64,000 nucleotides of DNA, taken from Rhizobium oryziradicis. GTDB taxonomy: Bacteria > Pseudomonadota > Alphaproteobacteria > Rhizobiales > Rhizobiaceae. The notes under the pieces are model-generated. The model ran no database searches. It was not told where the DNA came from and was given only the letters and a program-made list of their open reading frames with translations. Location of the stretch: contig NZ_MKIM01000022.1 in assembly GCF_001939045.1 (NCBI RefSeq), positions 186,001 to 250,000 of the forward strand, read 5' to 3'. The position numbers and the translations under genes are program-made. Shown here one piece after another: positions 35,108 through 43,611 of the stretch; within the stretch, counting starts at the first letter, position 1; each line of letters opens with the position of its first letter.

Positions 35108-36067
35108 ATGATGACCCGGACTTTTACACGTAGAACCCTCAATGCAGCTTTGGCGGTCACGGCCCTCACCGGCCTTTGCTTCACAGCAGGCATGGCCAAT
35201 GCCGCACAAAAAACTTTTGCGCTGGTGCAGATCAACCAACAGGCGCTGTTTTTCAATCAGATCAATCAGGGTGCTCAGAAGGCTGCGGATGCGGCTGGTG
35301 CAAAACTGGTGATCTTCAATGCCAACAATGATCCTGCGGCGCAAAACAGCGCGATTGAGACCTATATTCAGCAGAAGGTGGACGGCATTGCCGTTGTCGC
35401 CATCGACGTCAACGGCATCATGCCTGCCGTCAAGGAAGCCGCCGATGCTGGTATTCCTGTTGTGGCCATTGATAGCATCTTGCCTGCAGGTCCTCAGAAG
35501 GCTCAGATTGGTGTCGATAACGCGAAAGCAGGGGCTGATATTGGCAAATTCTTCGTCGATTATGTCAAGAAGGATATGGGCGGCAAGGCCAAGCTGGGCG
35601 TTGTTGGCGCGCTGAACTCCTTCATCCAGAATATCCGCCAGAAGGGCTTTGAAGACACCATCAAGGGCGTTTCCGGCATTTCCACTGTTGGCGTTGTCGA
35701 TGGGCAAAATGTACAGGACAATGCTTTGGCTGCCGCCGAAAACCTGATCACCGGCAACCCGGACATGACCGCCATTTATGCCACCGGCGAGCCTGCGCTG
35801 CTGGGCGCGGTTGCCGCCGTGCAAAGTCAGGGCAAGCAGGACAGCATCAAGGTATTCGGCTGGGATCTGACGGCCCAAGCCATTGCTGGCATTGATGCCG
35901 GTTACGTTGCCGCCGTGATCCAGCAGGACCCTGCTGCCATGGGTGAAACAGCAGTGAAGGCGCTGAAGACCATTGCGGACGGTGGCAAGGTCGAAAAGAC
36001 CATTGCCGTGCCTGTGACCATTGTCACCAAGGCCAATGTTGCGCCTTACCGGGCTGTGTTCAAATGA
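35108..36067 (+). CDS. Sugar-type ABC importer binding protein (RbsB/FrcB-like)
   Basis: A 319-residue periplasmic binding protein of the Peripla_BP_4 (ribose/galactose) family. The signal peptide is residues 1-32 (TRRTLNAALAVTALTGLCFTAGMANA|A). The mature protein shows KTFALVQINQQALFFNQINQGAQKAADAAGA, FNANNDPAAQNSAIETYIQQKVDGIAVVAID, VPVVAIDSIL-type and ATGEPALLGAVAAVQSQG segments. It should deliver a pentose, polyol or nucleoside-like ligand to the RbsA/RbsC-like subunits. The ATPase start overlaps its stop (ATGA). Confidence 0.92.
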   Translation: MMTRTFTRRTLNAALAVTALTGLCFTAGMANAAQKTFALVQINQQALFFNQINQGAQKAADAAGAKLVIFNANNDPAAQNSAIETYIQQKVDGIAVVAIDVNGIMPAVKEAADAGIPVVAIDSILPAGPQKAQIGVDNAKAGADIGKFFVDYVKKDMGGKAKLGVVGALNSFIQNIRQKGFEDTIKGVSGISTVGVVDGQNVQDNALAAAENLITGNPDMTAIYATGEPALLGAVAAVQSQGKQDSIKVFGWDLTAQAIAGIDAGYVAAVIQQDPAAMGETAVKALKTIADGGKVEKTIAVPVTIVTKANVAPYRAVFK

Positions 36068-36879
36068 TTTCCGGTGGACAGCTCCCAACCGCTGTCCCTG
36101 GAGCCGGGGGAGTTGATCTCCCCCGGCAACCCGGAGAAAGCGGCGCGCGTGAACCCCGAATTTCGCTTCGTGGTATCCGCAAAACCTTTGGTTCCCATCA
36201 GGCACTGCGTGGTGTTGATCTCGATCTCTTTCCCGGCGAGTGCTTAGGGCTGGTTGGTGATAATGCAGCGGGCAAATCAACGCTGACCAAAGTGATCTCC
36301 GGCACCTACCTCCCGGATGATGGCACCATCACGCTGGATGGCGAGGCGGTGCGTTTTTCCGGACCCGCTGATGCACGGTCGCGCAACATCGAAATGGTGT
36401 TTCAGGATTTGAGCTTGTGCGACCATATTGATGTGGTTGGCAATCTGTTTCTGGGCCGGGAATTGACCAAAGGTCCATTTCTGGATCGCGCCCGAATGCT
36501 GGTGGAAGCTCGCAAGATGCTGGATGCGCTGGAAATTCGGATTCCACGCCTCACCGCCAAGGTCGAGAAATTGTCGGGCGGCCAGCGGCAGGCGATTGCC
36601 ATTGCCAGAGCTGCATCTTTCAATCCCAAAGTGCTGATCATGGACGAGCCAACCTCGGCGCTGGCCGTGGCCGAAGTGGAAGCGGTGCTGGCGCTGATCA
36701 ATCGCGTCAAAGCCAGAGGCGTTTCCGTGGTGCTTATCACCCACCGCCTGCAAGACCTGTTTCGCGTCTGCGACCGGATTGCGGTGATGTATGAGGGCAC
36801 GAAAGTCGCCGAGCGGCAGATTGGCAGCACCAACCTTGAAGATCTGGTGAAATTGATCGTCGGAGGGGAAAGACATTGA
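36064..36879 (+). CDS. Sugar-type ABC importer ATPase, single NBD (FrcA-like)
   Basis: A 271-residue ATPase with one nucleotide-binding domain: Walker A GDNAAGKSTLTKVISG, signature LSGGQRQAIAIARAASF, Walker B VLIMDEPTSALAVAEVE, switch VVLITHRLQDLF. E. coli RbsA has two fused NBDs; the single-domain form is that of the rhizobial fructose importer FrcA, so the transporter probably works with an ATPase homodimer. It has an N-terminal extension of about 30 residues rich in Gly and Pro before the NBD. It overlaps the binding-protein gene at its start and the permease gene at its end. Confidence 0.92.
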   Translation: MISGGQLPTAVPGAGGVDLPRQPGESGAREPRISLRGIRKTFGSHQALRGVDLDLFPGECLGLVGDNAAGKSTLTKVISGTYLPDDGTITLDGEAVRFSGPADARSRNIEMVFQDLSLCDHIDVVGNLFLGRELTKGPFLDRARMLVEARKMLDALEIRIPRLTAKVEKLSGGQRQAIAIARAASFNPKVLIMDEPTSALAVAEVEAVLALINRVKARGVSVVLITHRLQDLFRVCDRIAVMYEGTKVAERQIGSTNLEDLVKLIVGGERH

Positions 36880-37880
36880 CCGCCTATACTGAACGCGCCA
36901 AAGGCTCACCCTTCGCCGACTTTATCACCGAGAATGCGCAAGTTCTGTCGATTGCGATTTTCTTCTTTGCCTGCATGGTGTTTTTCTCGATCACCACAGA
37001 AACGTTTTTAACACTGGGCAATATTCTCAACGTGGTGCGACAAGCCGCTCCCATTTTGATTGTTGCCGTTGCCATGACACTGGTGATTGTCACCGGCGGC
37101 ATCGATCTTTCCGTTGGCTCGCTGGTAGCGCTGATCAATGCAACCGTTGCCATTGTGCTGGCAACCGGAATGTCGTGGCCGCTCGCAGTGCTGCTCATGC
37201 TTGTTCTGGGCGGCGTGATTGGCCTGATACAGGGCTGGTTTATTGCCTATCAGGGCATCCCGGCCTTCATTGTCACGCTGGCAGGCCTGTCGATCTTGCG
37301 CGGCGTGGCGCTCTACATCACCCAAGGCTATTCGATTCCTATCAATGACGTGCCGGGCTTTTTCACGCTGGGGCGCGGCGAGTTCCTGAGCCTTCCGGTT
37401 CCGGCTTTGATTGCCATTGCTGTGACAGTCTTAGGCTTCGTGCTGGTGTCATCGACCAAATACGGGCGGCAAGTGGTGGCCGTTGGCTCCAATCTGGAAG
37501 CAGCCCGCCGCGTGGGCATGCCCGCCAAATGGATTGTTGCTTCTGTCTATCTGGTCTCGGGTGTGGCTTGCGCCCTTGCCGGATTGCTGATTGCAGCGCG
37601 ACTTGGCTCTGGCTCATCCAACGCTGCCGTGGGCTTTGAATTGCAGGTGATTGCCGCTGTGGTTCTCGGTGGCACATCGCTGACAGGCGGGCGCGGAACC
37701 ATGCTGGGAACGCTGCTGGGCACCATGACCATTGCGGTGATCGGCAACGGTCTCATTCTCATGCATATCTCGCCGTTTTTCACCCAGATTGTCACGGGCG
37801 CGATTATTCTGGTGGCAATCTGGCTGAACACCCGGATCTTTTCCGCAAACTTCCGCTTTGGCGCAGCAAAGAAGAGGTGA
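36876..37880 (+). CDS. Sugar-type ABC importer permease (RbsC/FrcC-like)
   Basis: A 334-residue permease of the BPD_transp_2 family with about ten hydrophobic segments. Family text is clear: AAPILIVAVAMTLVIVTGGIDLSVGS and the coupling-loop/helix VGSNLEAARRVGMP and VVLGGTSLTGGRGT. The TTG start overlaps the ATPase stop (TTGA) and is backed by GGAGGGGA. Together with the two preceding genes it forms a complete CUT2-type importer. Confidence 0.92.
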   Translation: MTAYTERAKGSPFADFITENAQVLSIAIFFFACMVFFSITTETFLTLGNILNVVRQAAPILIVAVAMTLVIVTGGIDLSVGSLVALINATVAIVLATGMSWPLAVLLMLVLGGVIGLIQGWFIAYQGIPAFIVTLAGLSILRGVALYITQGYSIPINDVPGFFTLGRGEFLSLPVPALIAIAVTVLGFVLVSSTKYGRQVVAVGSNLEAARRVGMPAKWIVASVYLVSGVACALAGLLIAARLGSGSSNAAVGFELQVIAAVVLGGTSLTGGRGTMLGTLLGTMTIAVIGNGLILMHISPFFTQIVTGAIILVAIWLNTRIFSANFRFGAAKKR

Positions 37881-37883
37881 GAT

Positions 37884-38951
37884 ATGACCAGTGAACTCTC
37901 AGAAGGCCATATTCGCTCGGGCAAGGTGATGACTGTTGCAGGTCCGATCACTGTTGACGAGATGGGCGTGACCTTGATGCACGAACATATTCTCAACGAT
38001 TGCCGTTGCTGGTGGCATGCGCCCAAAACGCTTGATCGGCAATATCTGGCGGAAGGCTTTGTCTGCATGGAGATCCTTGGCGAATTGCGTCAGGACCCCT
38101 TTGTCAACAAGCACAATATCACACTGGATGACGAGCCTTTGGCCATTCTTGAGCTGATGGATTTTGCCAGGGCGGGTGGCAAGACGGTGGTCGAGCCTAC
38201 CTGTCAGGGCATTGGCCGCAACCCTCAAGCGCTCCGCCGCATTGCCAAAGCCTCCGGGTTGAATATCGTTATGGGCGCTGGCTATTATCTGGCCTCATCC
38301 CACCCGGCCAAGGTGGCCGAGATGACGGTGGAGGCCATAGCCGATGAAATTGTGCAGGAAGCGCTGGTTGGCGTTGATGGCACCGATGTCAAAATCGGCT
38401 TGATTGGTGAAATTGGCGTCTCTTCCGATTTCACACCTGATGAAGAAAAGTCGCTGCGGGCAGCCGCCCAAGCGCACCTACGCACCGGCCTGCCACTCAT
38501 GGTGCATTTGCCGGGCTGGTATCGGTTGGGCCACAACGTGCTGGATATTGCCGAAGAAGAAGGGGCAGATCTGCGCCACACGGTGCTGTGCCACATGAAC
38601 CCGTCCCATGACGATCTCAGCTATCAAGGCGAACTCGCCAGCCGGGGTGCCTTTCTTGAGTATGACATGATCGGCATGGATTTTTTCTACGCTGATCAAC
38701 AGGTGCAATGCCCCAGCGATGACGATGCCGCCCGCGCTATCGTCAAGCTGGTGGAGATGGGCCACCTTGATCGCATCCTGCTATCGCATGATGTGTTTTT
38801 GAAAATGATGCTCAGCCGTTATGGCGGCAATGGCTATGCCTACATTTTGAGGCATTTTTTGCCGCGTCTTCAGCGTCATGGCCTCAATGCTGACGCTCTT
38901 ACCACCCTCATGCGGGGCAATCCCCGTTCGGTCTTTCAGGCTGCCGCCTGA
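37884..38951 (+). CDS. Phosphotriesterase-family metal hydrolase (PTE/PHP-like lactonase)
   Basis: A 355-residue TIM-barrel amidohydrolase of the phosphotriesterase-related group. Metal site motifs: LMHEHILNDC (HxH, about residue 32), KTVVEPTCQGIGRN, IGEIGVSSDFTPDEEKSLRAAAQAH, GLPLMVHLPGW (His), VLCHMNPSHDD (His) and ILLSHDVFLKMML (terminal Asp). The residue bridging the metals in many PTEs is a carboxylated Lys; here the corresponding position reads Glu (VVEPTC), as in the PTE homology and lactonase subgroups. It most likely opens a lactone or hydrolyses a phosphate or carbamoyl ester of the imported compound. It starts 3 bp after the permease gene. Confidence 0.85.
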   Translation: MTSELSEGHIRSGKVMTVAGPITVDEMGVTLMHEHILNDCRCWWHAPKTLDRQYLAEGFVCMEILGELRQDPFVNKHNITLDDEPLAILELMDFARAGGKTVVEPTCQGIGRNPQALRRIAKASGLNIVMGAGYYLASSHPAKVAEMTVEAIADEIVQEALVGVDGTDVKIGLIGEIGVSSDFTPDEEKSLRAAAQAHLRTGLPLMVHLPGWYRLGHNVLDIAEEEGADLRHTVLCHMNPSHDDLSYQGELASRGAFLEYDMIGMDFFYADQQVQCPSDDDAARAIVKLVEMGHLDRILLSHDVFLKMMLSRYGGNGYAYILRHFLPRLQRHGLNADALTTLMRGNPRSVFQAAA

Positions 38952-38979
38952 GATCTGATATATTCGATAAGGAACACAT

Positions 38980-39747
38980 ATGATGACAAAGAAAATTCTT
39001 CTCGTGGGTGAAAGTTGGGTCAGCTCCGCCACCCATTACAAAGGTTTTGACCAGTTCGGCAGCGTGACCTTTCATCTTGGCGCAGAACCATTGGTGAAAG
39101 TGCTGGAAGGCAGCGAATTTGAGCTGACCTATATGCCCGCCCATGAAGCGGTGGAAAAATTCCCCTTTGAGATGGCGGGACTGGATGCCTATGATGCCAT
39201 CATCCTCTCTGACATCGGGGCCAATTCGCTGCTGCTGCCGCCTGCTGTGTGGCTGCATTCCAAAACCGTTCCCAACCGCCTGAAGCTGATCAAGGCCTGG
39301 GTGGAAAAGGGTGGAAACCTGCTGATGGTTGGCGGCTATTTTTCGTTTCAGGGCATTGACGGCAAGGCCCGCTGGCGTCGAACGGCAGTGGAAGATGTTC
39401 TGCCCGTCACCTGCCTGCCCTATGATGATCGGGTGGAAATTCCCGAAGGCTCGACCGCCGATGTCATCAAGCCTGACCATCCAACTGTGGCCGGTTTGAG
39501 CGGCGAATGGCCGCTGCTGCTGGGCGTCAACGAGGTTGAGGTGCGCGAAGGTGCGGAGGTCATCGTGCGCCTGCCAAAAGATCAGGGCAGCCATCCGCTG
39601 TTGGTTACCGGATCGTTTGGCAAGGGCCGCACTGTGGCCTGGACCTCGGATATTGGCCCCCATTGGCTGTCGCCTGCGTTTTGTGAATGGGAAGGCTATG
39701 GCAAGCTGTGGAAGAACATCCTGGGCTGGATGACGCAAGCGCGCTGA
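38980..39747 (+). CDS. Class I glutamine-amidotransferase-like protein (ThuA-like fold)
   Basis: A 255-residue protein of the amidotransferase-like superfamily. It opens with KKILLVGESWVSSATHYKGFDQFG, has DAIILSDIGANSLLLPP in the nucleophile-elbow region and ends KGRTVAWTSDIGPHWLSPAFCEWEGYGKLWKNILGWM, which is common to 'cytoplasmic glutamine amidotransferase-like' proteins next to sugar catabolic genes in rhizobia. The nucleophile Cys of true glutaminases is not visible at the elbow (SDIGAN), so classic glutaminase activity is doubtful. Role unknown; conserved linkage with phosphotriesterase-like and BtpA genes suggests it acts on the same pathway intermediate. Confidence 0.7.
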   Translation: MMTKKILLVGESWVSSATHYKGFDQFGSVTFHLGAEPLVKVLEGSEFELTYMPAHEAVEKFPFEMAGLDAYDAIILSDIGANSLLLPPAVWLHSKTVPNRLKLIKAWVEKGGNLLMVGGYFSFQGIDGKARWRRTAVEDVLPVTCLPYDDRVEIPEGSTADVIKPDHPTVAGLSGEWPLLLGVNEVEVREGAEVIVRLPKDQGSHPLLVTGSFGKGRTVAWTSDIGPHWLSPAFCEWEGYGKLWKNILGWMTQAR

Positions 39748-39752
39748 TTCAT

Positions 39753-40649
39753 TCACTTGGCGAGGATAGCGGCCAACTCGGCCTGTGATGGAAAGGCAGA
39801 CCGGGTTCCACGGCGACTGACGGTGAGGCTGGCGGCCTTTGCGGCATGATGCAGCGCAAGGCCATCAGGCATGCCATGGCGTAAACGGCTGGATGCCAGC
39901 ACAACCGCCATGAATGTGTCGCCAGCCCCCGTGGTATCAACAACGGCAGACGAAACAGCAGGGATTGTCGCAATACCGTTGTGATCGACCAGCAGGGCAC
40001 CATGGCCGCCAAGGGTGACGATGACAGAGCCAACACCGGCATCGCGCAAGGAGCGGGCAGCGGTTTCGCCGCTCTGCCCGGTCAGTTTTTCGGCCTCGCC
40101 CTGGTTCAAAAAGGCGATGTCGATCAGCGGCCAAAGAGAAGCAAAACCGGGCCTAAGCGGCGATGGGTTAAAAACGGTGATCATGCCAAGGCGTTTGGCC
40201 TGGTGGAGAATGGCGGCTGTGGCGTCATCGCTAAGATTGCCTTGCAGAACGGCAAGATCACCGGGTTTTGCTGTCTGCAAGGAGATCAGAACATGCTCTG
40301 GCCGGATGCTTGCGGCACAGTCTGTTGTGGTAACAATGGCATTTTCACCATCCGGTGTGGTGAAGATCATGGAGACATCACTGGCTTTATCGGCACATTC
40401 GATCAGGCAGGTGTTGATCGGCTCAAGAGACAGGCTTTGCCGGATCATGGCAGCACGAAGGTCACTGCCAACAGCGGCAATCAGCGTGGTGTTTAAACCG
40501 GCGCGGCTCAGCACAATCGCCTGGTTGGCACCTTTGCCACCCAGATCCGTACTCTGCTGGCGGCCAAAAATCGATGCACCCGCCTCTGGCATGGCCGGAA
40601 CAGACATGATTTCATCGATTGCCACATTGCCGATAACGAAGGCACGCAT
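39753..40649 (-). CDS. PfkB-family carbohydrate kinase (ribokinase-like)
   Basis: A 298-residue PfkB kinase. The N-terminal signature GGKGANQAIVLSRAG (about residues 36-51) and C-terminal VVDTTGAGDTFMAVVLASSRL (about 236-256, with the catalytic Asp in GAGD) are both intact. It phosphorylates a sugar, nucleoside or sugar acid at a primary hydroxyl. It is on the minus strand inside an otherwise plus-strand set, back to back with the BtpA/SgcQ gene (42-bp gap between starts), so the two share a divergent promoter region. Confidence 0.9.
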   Translation of the reverse strand: MRAFVIGNVAIDEIMSVPAMPEAGASIFGRQQSTDLGGKGANQAIVLSRAGLNTTLIAAVGSDLRAAMIRQSLSLEPINTCLIECADKASDVSMIFTTPDGENAIVTTTDCAASIRPEHVLISLQTAKPGDLAVLQGNLSDDATAAILHQAKRLGMITVFNPSPLRPGFASLWPLIDIAFLNQGEAEKLTGQSGETAARSLRDAGVGSVIVTLGGHGALLVDHNGIATIPAVSSAVVDTTGAGDTFMAVVLASSRLRHGMPDGLALHHAAKAASLTVSRRGTRSAFPSQAELAAILAK

Positions 40650-40691
40650 GGTAAACTTTCAAAAAGACCGGACTTTCAAAAGGGAAGAGAA

Positions 40692-41534
40692 ATGGTGACC
40701 ATATCCGACAAGACCTCAAGCACTATGCGAGAAATTTTTAGCCGCGACAAGGCGTTGATCGGCATGATCCATTGCCCGGCCTTTCCCGGCGCCCCGCGCT
40801 ATCAAAGTGCCAGCATGAGCGAGATTTACGATGCCTGCATGCGAGATGCCGAGGCGCTGATTGAGGGCGGCCTGCATGGGCTGATCATTGAAAACCACGG
40901 CGACATTCCCTTTTCCAAGCCGGATGACATCGGGCCGGAAACCTCCGCCTTCATGAGCGTGGTCACGGACCGCATCTGCCGCGCCGTTGGCGTGCCGCTC
41001 GGCATCAATGTGCTGGCCAATGCGCCCATTCCGGCCTTTGCCATTGCCATGGCGGGCGGGGCCAAATTTGTGCGGGTCAATCAATGGGCCAATGCCTATG
41101 TGGCCAATGAGGGATTCATGGAAGGACGCGCGGCAGAAGCCATGCGCTACCGTTCCATGCTGCGAGCCGAGCATATCAAGGTGTTTGCGGACAGCCACGT
41201 CAAGCACGGCGCGCATGCGATTACTGCTGACCGGACCATTCAGGAATTGACCCGCGATCTCGCCTTTTTCGATGCCGATGCGGTGATTGCCACCGGCCAA
41301 CGCACGGGCAATACGGCGACGATGGAGGAGATCGAAGAGATTGGAGCCGCCACCCATTTGCCGTTGCTGGTTGGTTCCGGGGTTTCAAAAGACAATATCG
41401 TTGACATTCTCAAACGCACCAATGGCGTGATCGTTGCCTCATCACTCAAGCATGGTGATGTCTGGTGGAACCCGGTGGATATTGAGCGCGTCAAGGCCTT
41501 TGTGGCAGCAGCGCAACCGGGTTTAGAGGCGTGA
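40692..41534 (+). CDS. BtpA/SgcQ-family TIM-barrel protein
   Basis: A 280-residue BtpA-family protein. Typical text: ALIGMIHCPAFPGAPRY, LIENHGDIPFSK, GVPLGINVLANAPIPAFAIAMAGGAKFVRVNQWANAYV, DADAVIATGQRTG and LLVGSGVSKDNI. The family is named from cyanobacterial BtpA (photosystem I stability) and E. coli SgcQ (cryptic sugar operon); the enzymatic activity is poorly defined, though the fold resembles phosphate-binding TIM barrels. Linked here to a PfkB kinase, it may act on a phosphorylated intermediate. Its stop overlaps the next gene (GTGA). Confidence 0.85.
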   Translation: MVTISDKTSSTMREIFSRDKALIGMIHCPAFPGAPRYQSASMSEIYDACMRDAEALIEGGLHGLIIENHGDIPFSKPDDIGPETSAFMSVVTDRICRAVGVPLGINVLANAPIPAFAIAMAGGAKFVRVNQWANAYVANEGFMEGRAAEAMRYRSMLRAEHIKVFADSHVKHGAHAITADRTIQELTRDLAFFDADAVIATGQRTGNTATMEEIEEIGAATHLPLLVGSGVSKDNIVDILKRTNGVIVASSLKHGDVWWNPVDIERVKAFVAAAQPGLEA

Positions 41535-42796
41535 ACACAATGGCAGATGCTGGAAACGGACGGTTAGAGGTCAATGGCGAGCGTCTTTTGGCCCGATTGG
41601 ATCAATTCGCCGCGATTGGCGCAACGCCCAAAGGCGGTGTTAATCGGCAGGCCCTGACGGTGCTTGATCGTCAGGCGCGGCAATTGCTGGCCAATCTTGG
41701 TCGGGCGCGCGGATTTTCGATCTATCAAGACCCGATCGCCAATCTGTTCGTTCGACGCGAGGGGCTGGATCCGAATTTACCGCCGCTTTTGATCGGCAGC
41801 CATCTCGACAGCCAACCCTCTGGCGGGCGGTTTGATGGTGCGCTTGGCACGCTCTGCGCTTTTGAAGTGCTCGAAACATTGCAAGATCATGGCATAGAGA
41901 CCGAGCGCACAGTAGAAGTCGTCGCCTTTACCAATGAGGAAGGCTGCCGTTTTGCGCCGGGATGCATGGGCTCCATGGCTTTTTCGCAAAAATCCATTCC
42001 ACAAGCCTGGCAGAGCGCAAAGGCGACAGATGGCGCGCTGTTTGCTGATGAATTGGCGCAAACCCTCGCTGATTTGCAAGGTGCCGCCATGAGGCCGCTT
42101 GGGTTTCCGATCTCGGCCTATCTCGAGGTGCATATCGAGCAAGGGCCGTCTTTGGAAAAAGAGGGCCTCCCCATCGGCATCGTCACCGGCATACAGGGGA
42201 CCCGCTGGCTGCAAGTCACCATCTCGGGCCAAACTGCCCATGCGGGCACGACGGCGCTCTCCTATCGCAAAGACCCCATGCGGGCGGCCGTTTCTAGCTT
42301 GAATGTGCTTTACGATGACATCATGCCGAAAGATCCCCAATCTCGCCTGACCGTGGGTCGGTTTTCGCTGGAGCCGGGAGCCATTAATGCCATTCCGGCA
42401 TCTGTTACGTTTTCGCTGGATATCCGCCACCCGAATTCCGAGCAACTGGAGCTGATTGAAGCGAGGATACGCAAAGTCTTGCAGGACCATGCAGCTGAGA
42501 ATGGATGTGATCTTGCCGTCAACCAGCTCTTTGATATGGCTCCTGCCCGTTTCCCGGACGCGCTGGTGAGCGTACTAAAGAACGCCGCCACGACTGCCAA
42601 TTTTGCCTATAAATCCATGGTATCCGGGGCATTTCACGATGCGCTGTTCATCAATCGTGTCGCACCCTCTGCCATGATTTTCACACCATGCCGTGACGGA
42701 CTAAGCCACAATGAGGCGGAATATGTGAAACCTGTCCATTGTATTGCAGGCGCGCAAATGCTGTTGGCATCCAGCTTGATACTCGTAGGGGGCTAA
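41531..42796 (+). CDS. M20-family Zn amidohydrolase (N-carbamoyl amino acid hydrolase/allantoate amidohydrolase-like)
   Basis: A 421-residue di-zinc hydrolase of the HyuC/AllC group. Metal ligand motifs: GSHLDSQPSGGRFDGALG (His, Asp; about residue 92), AFTNEEGCRFAPGCMGS (Glu pair; about 136) and EVHIEQGPSLE (His; about 199). The dimerisation-domain TAHAGTTALSYRKDPMRA segment and C-terminal CRDGLSHNEAEYVKP (His) complete the family signature. These enzymes remove N-carbamoyl or ureido groups from amino acids and related acids. The GTG start overlaps the BtpA stop. It ends the importer/enzyme block begun at 34045, suggesting that the imported compound yields an N-carbamoyl or ureido intermediate (inference). 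Confidence 0.88.
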   Translation: MNTMADAGNGRLEVNGERLLARLDQFAAIGATPKGGVNRQALTVLDRQARQLLANLGRARGFSIYQDPIANLFVRREGLDPNLPPLLIGSHLDSQPSGGRFDGALGTLCAFEVLETLQDHGIETERTVEVVAFTNEEGCRFAPGCMGSMAFSQKSIPQAWQSAKATDGALFADELAQTLADLQGAAMRPLGFPISAYLEVHIEQGPSLEKEGLPIGIVTGIQGTRWLQVTISGQTAHAGTTALSYRKDPMRAAVSSLNVLYDDIMPKDPQSRLTVGRFSLEPGAINAIPASVTFSLDIRHPNSEQLELIEARIRKVLQDHAAENGCDLAVNQLFDMAPARFPDALVSVLKNAATTANFAYKSMVSGAFHDALFINRVAPSAMIFTPCRDGLSHNEAEYVKPVHCIAGAQMLLASSLILVGG

Positions 42797-43128
42797 TGCC
42801 CAAGCACATTGCGCCCAAACGCCTTTATTTGGATCGCTGTTGGCCGACGTGCTGCCGATCGATTGCCGTGCCAATGCAACGACAGTTCGGCAGCATAGGT
42901 TGCGCGCGGCACGTCGTATCGAGGGGATCTACATCCGAAACCGCGACAATCGCAAAAAAAATGTCGAAATGAGTTTCTCGGTAGCGCAATTTCCGGCACG
43001 ACGTTTATCGTGATGACCCCAACGGTGCACGCCTGCCGCAATCTTGTTGCCGATTTTCTTGCAGGCAGGACGTGGCATTGCCATGTGGCTCAAAAAGTTA
43101 AATAGTCAATGCGGCATAAGTCCCCAAA
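42797..43128. other. Intergenic region, nothing recognised
   Basis: A 332-bp gap between the M20 hydrolase and the acylphosphatase-like gene. Short reading frames exist on both strands but none has a ribosome site or recognisable family. No terminator hairpin stands out. It probably contains the promoter of the operon that follows. Confidence 0.5.
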
Positions 43129-43446
43129 ATGAGTATGGACACTTCAATCAATCAAAGCAGCAGAATGACGCCACTTAACTCGTGCAATACATGCGAAAAG
43201 CTATCGATATCTGGCGATGTCGGGGCGGCATCTTTTTTGCCATGGATACAAAAACACGCCCAAAAACTTGGGCTAACGCAGAGGATTTCCCAGATGGGCA
43301 ATGGCAGCATTGACCTGATCCTGGAGGGGCCGCCGGAGCTGATTGACGCAATGGAAATTGGCTGCTGGCTCGGTCCGATCGATGTGTGGGTGGAAACGAT
43401 TGTACGCGCACCGACCGAAATGCAGCGCGAGGACGCACCTCTTTAA
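43129..43446 (+). CDS. Acylphosphatase-like small protein lacking the catalytic residues
   Basis: A 105-residue protein. From about residue 24 it follows the acylphosphatase fold pattern: LSISGDVGAASFLPWIQKHAQKLGLTQRISQMGNGSIDLILEGPPELIDAM, matching 'VxGxVQGVxFRxxxxxxAxxLGLxGWVRNxxDGxVExxxEGxxxxxxxF'. The loop Arg that binds phosphate (FR) is replaced by Leu-Pro and the catalytic Asn (WVRN) by Ser/Gln (RISQ), so it should not hydrolyse acyl phosphates. It precedes the Rieske gene by 165 bp on the same strand. It could be a binding or accessory protein, or decaying. The family call is by pattern, moderate confidence. Confidence 0.6.
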   Translation: MSMDTSINQSSRMTPLNSCNTCEKLSISGDVGAASFLPWIQKHAQKLGLTQRISQMGNGSIDLILEGPPELIDAMEIGCWLGPIDVWVETIVRAPTEMQREDAPL

Positions 43447-43611
43447 CTCCTTACAACCAAAAGTAAAATCAGCGCAAAATTGTTCTTTGCACATATTATG
43501 GTCATTGTTGCAATTGCGGAGTTTTTGTGCAAACGTCGCAGATATATCAGTGTATTTAGCCCATTCAAGCTGGCTCTTTGCCTGACGTGACACCAGAGAT
43601 TTCGGGTTGAT

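Noticed and set aside
42739-43041. Short overlapping reading frames on both strands after the M20 hydrolase
   Set aside because: One overlaps the hydrolase 3' end, none has a plausible start or known family.
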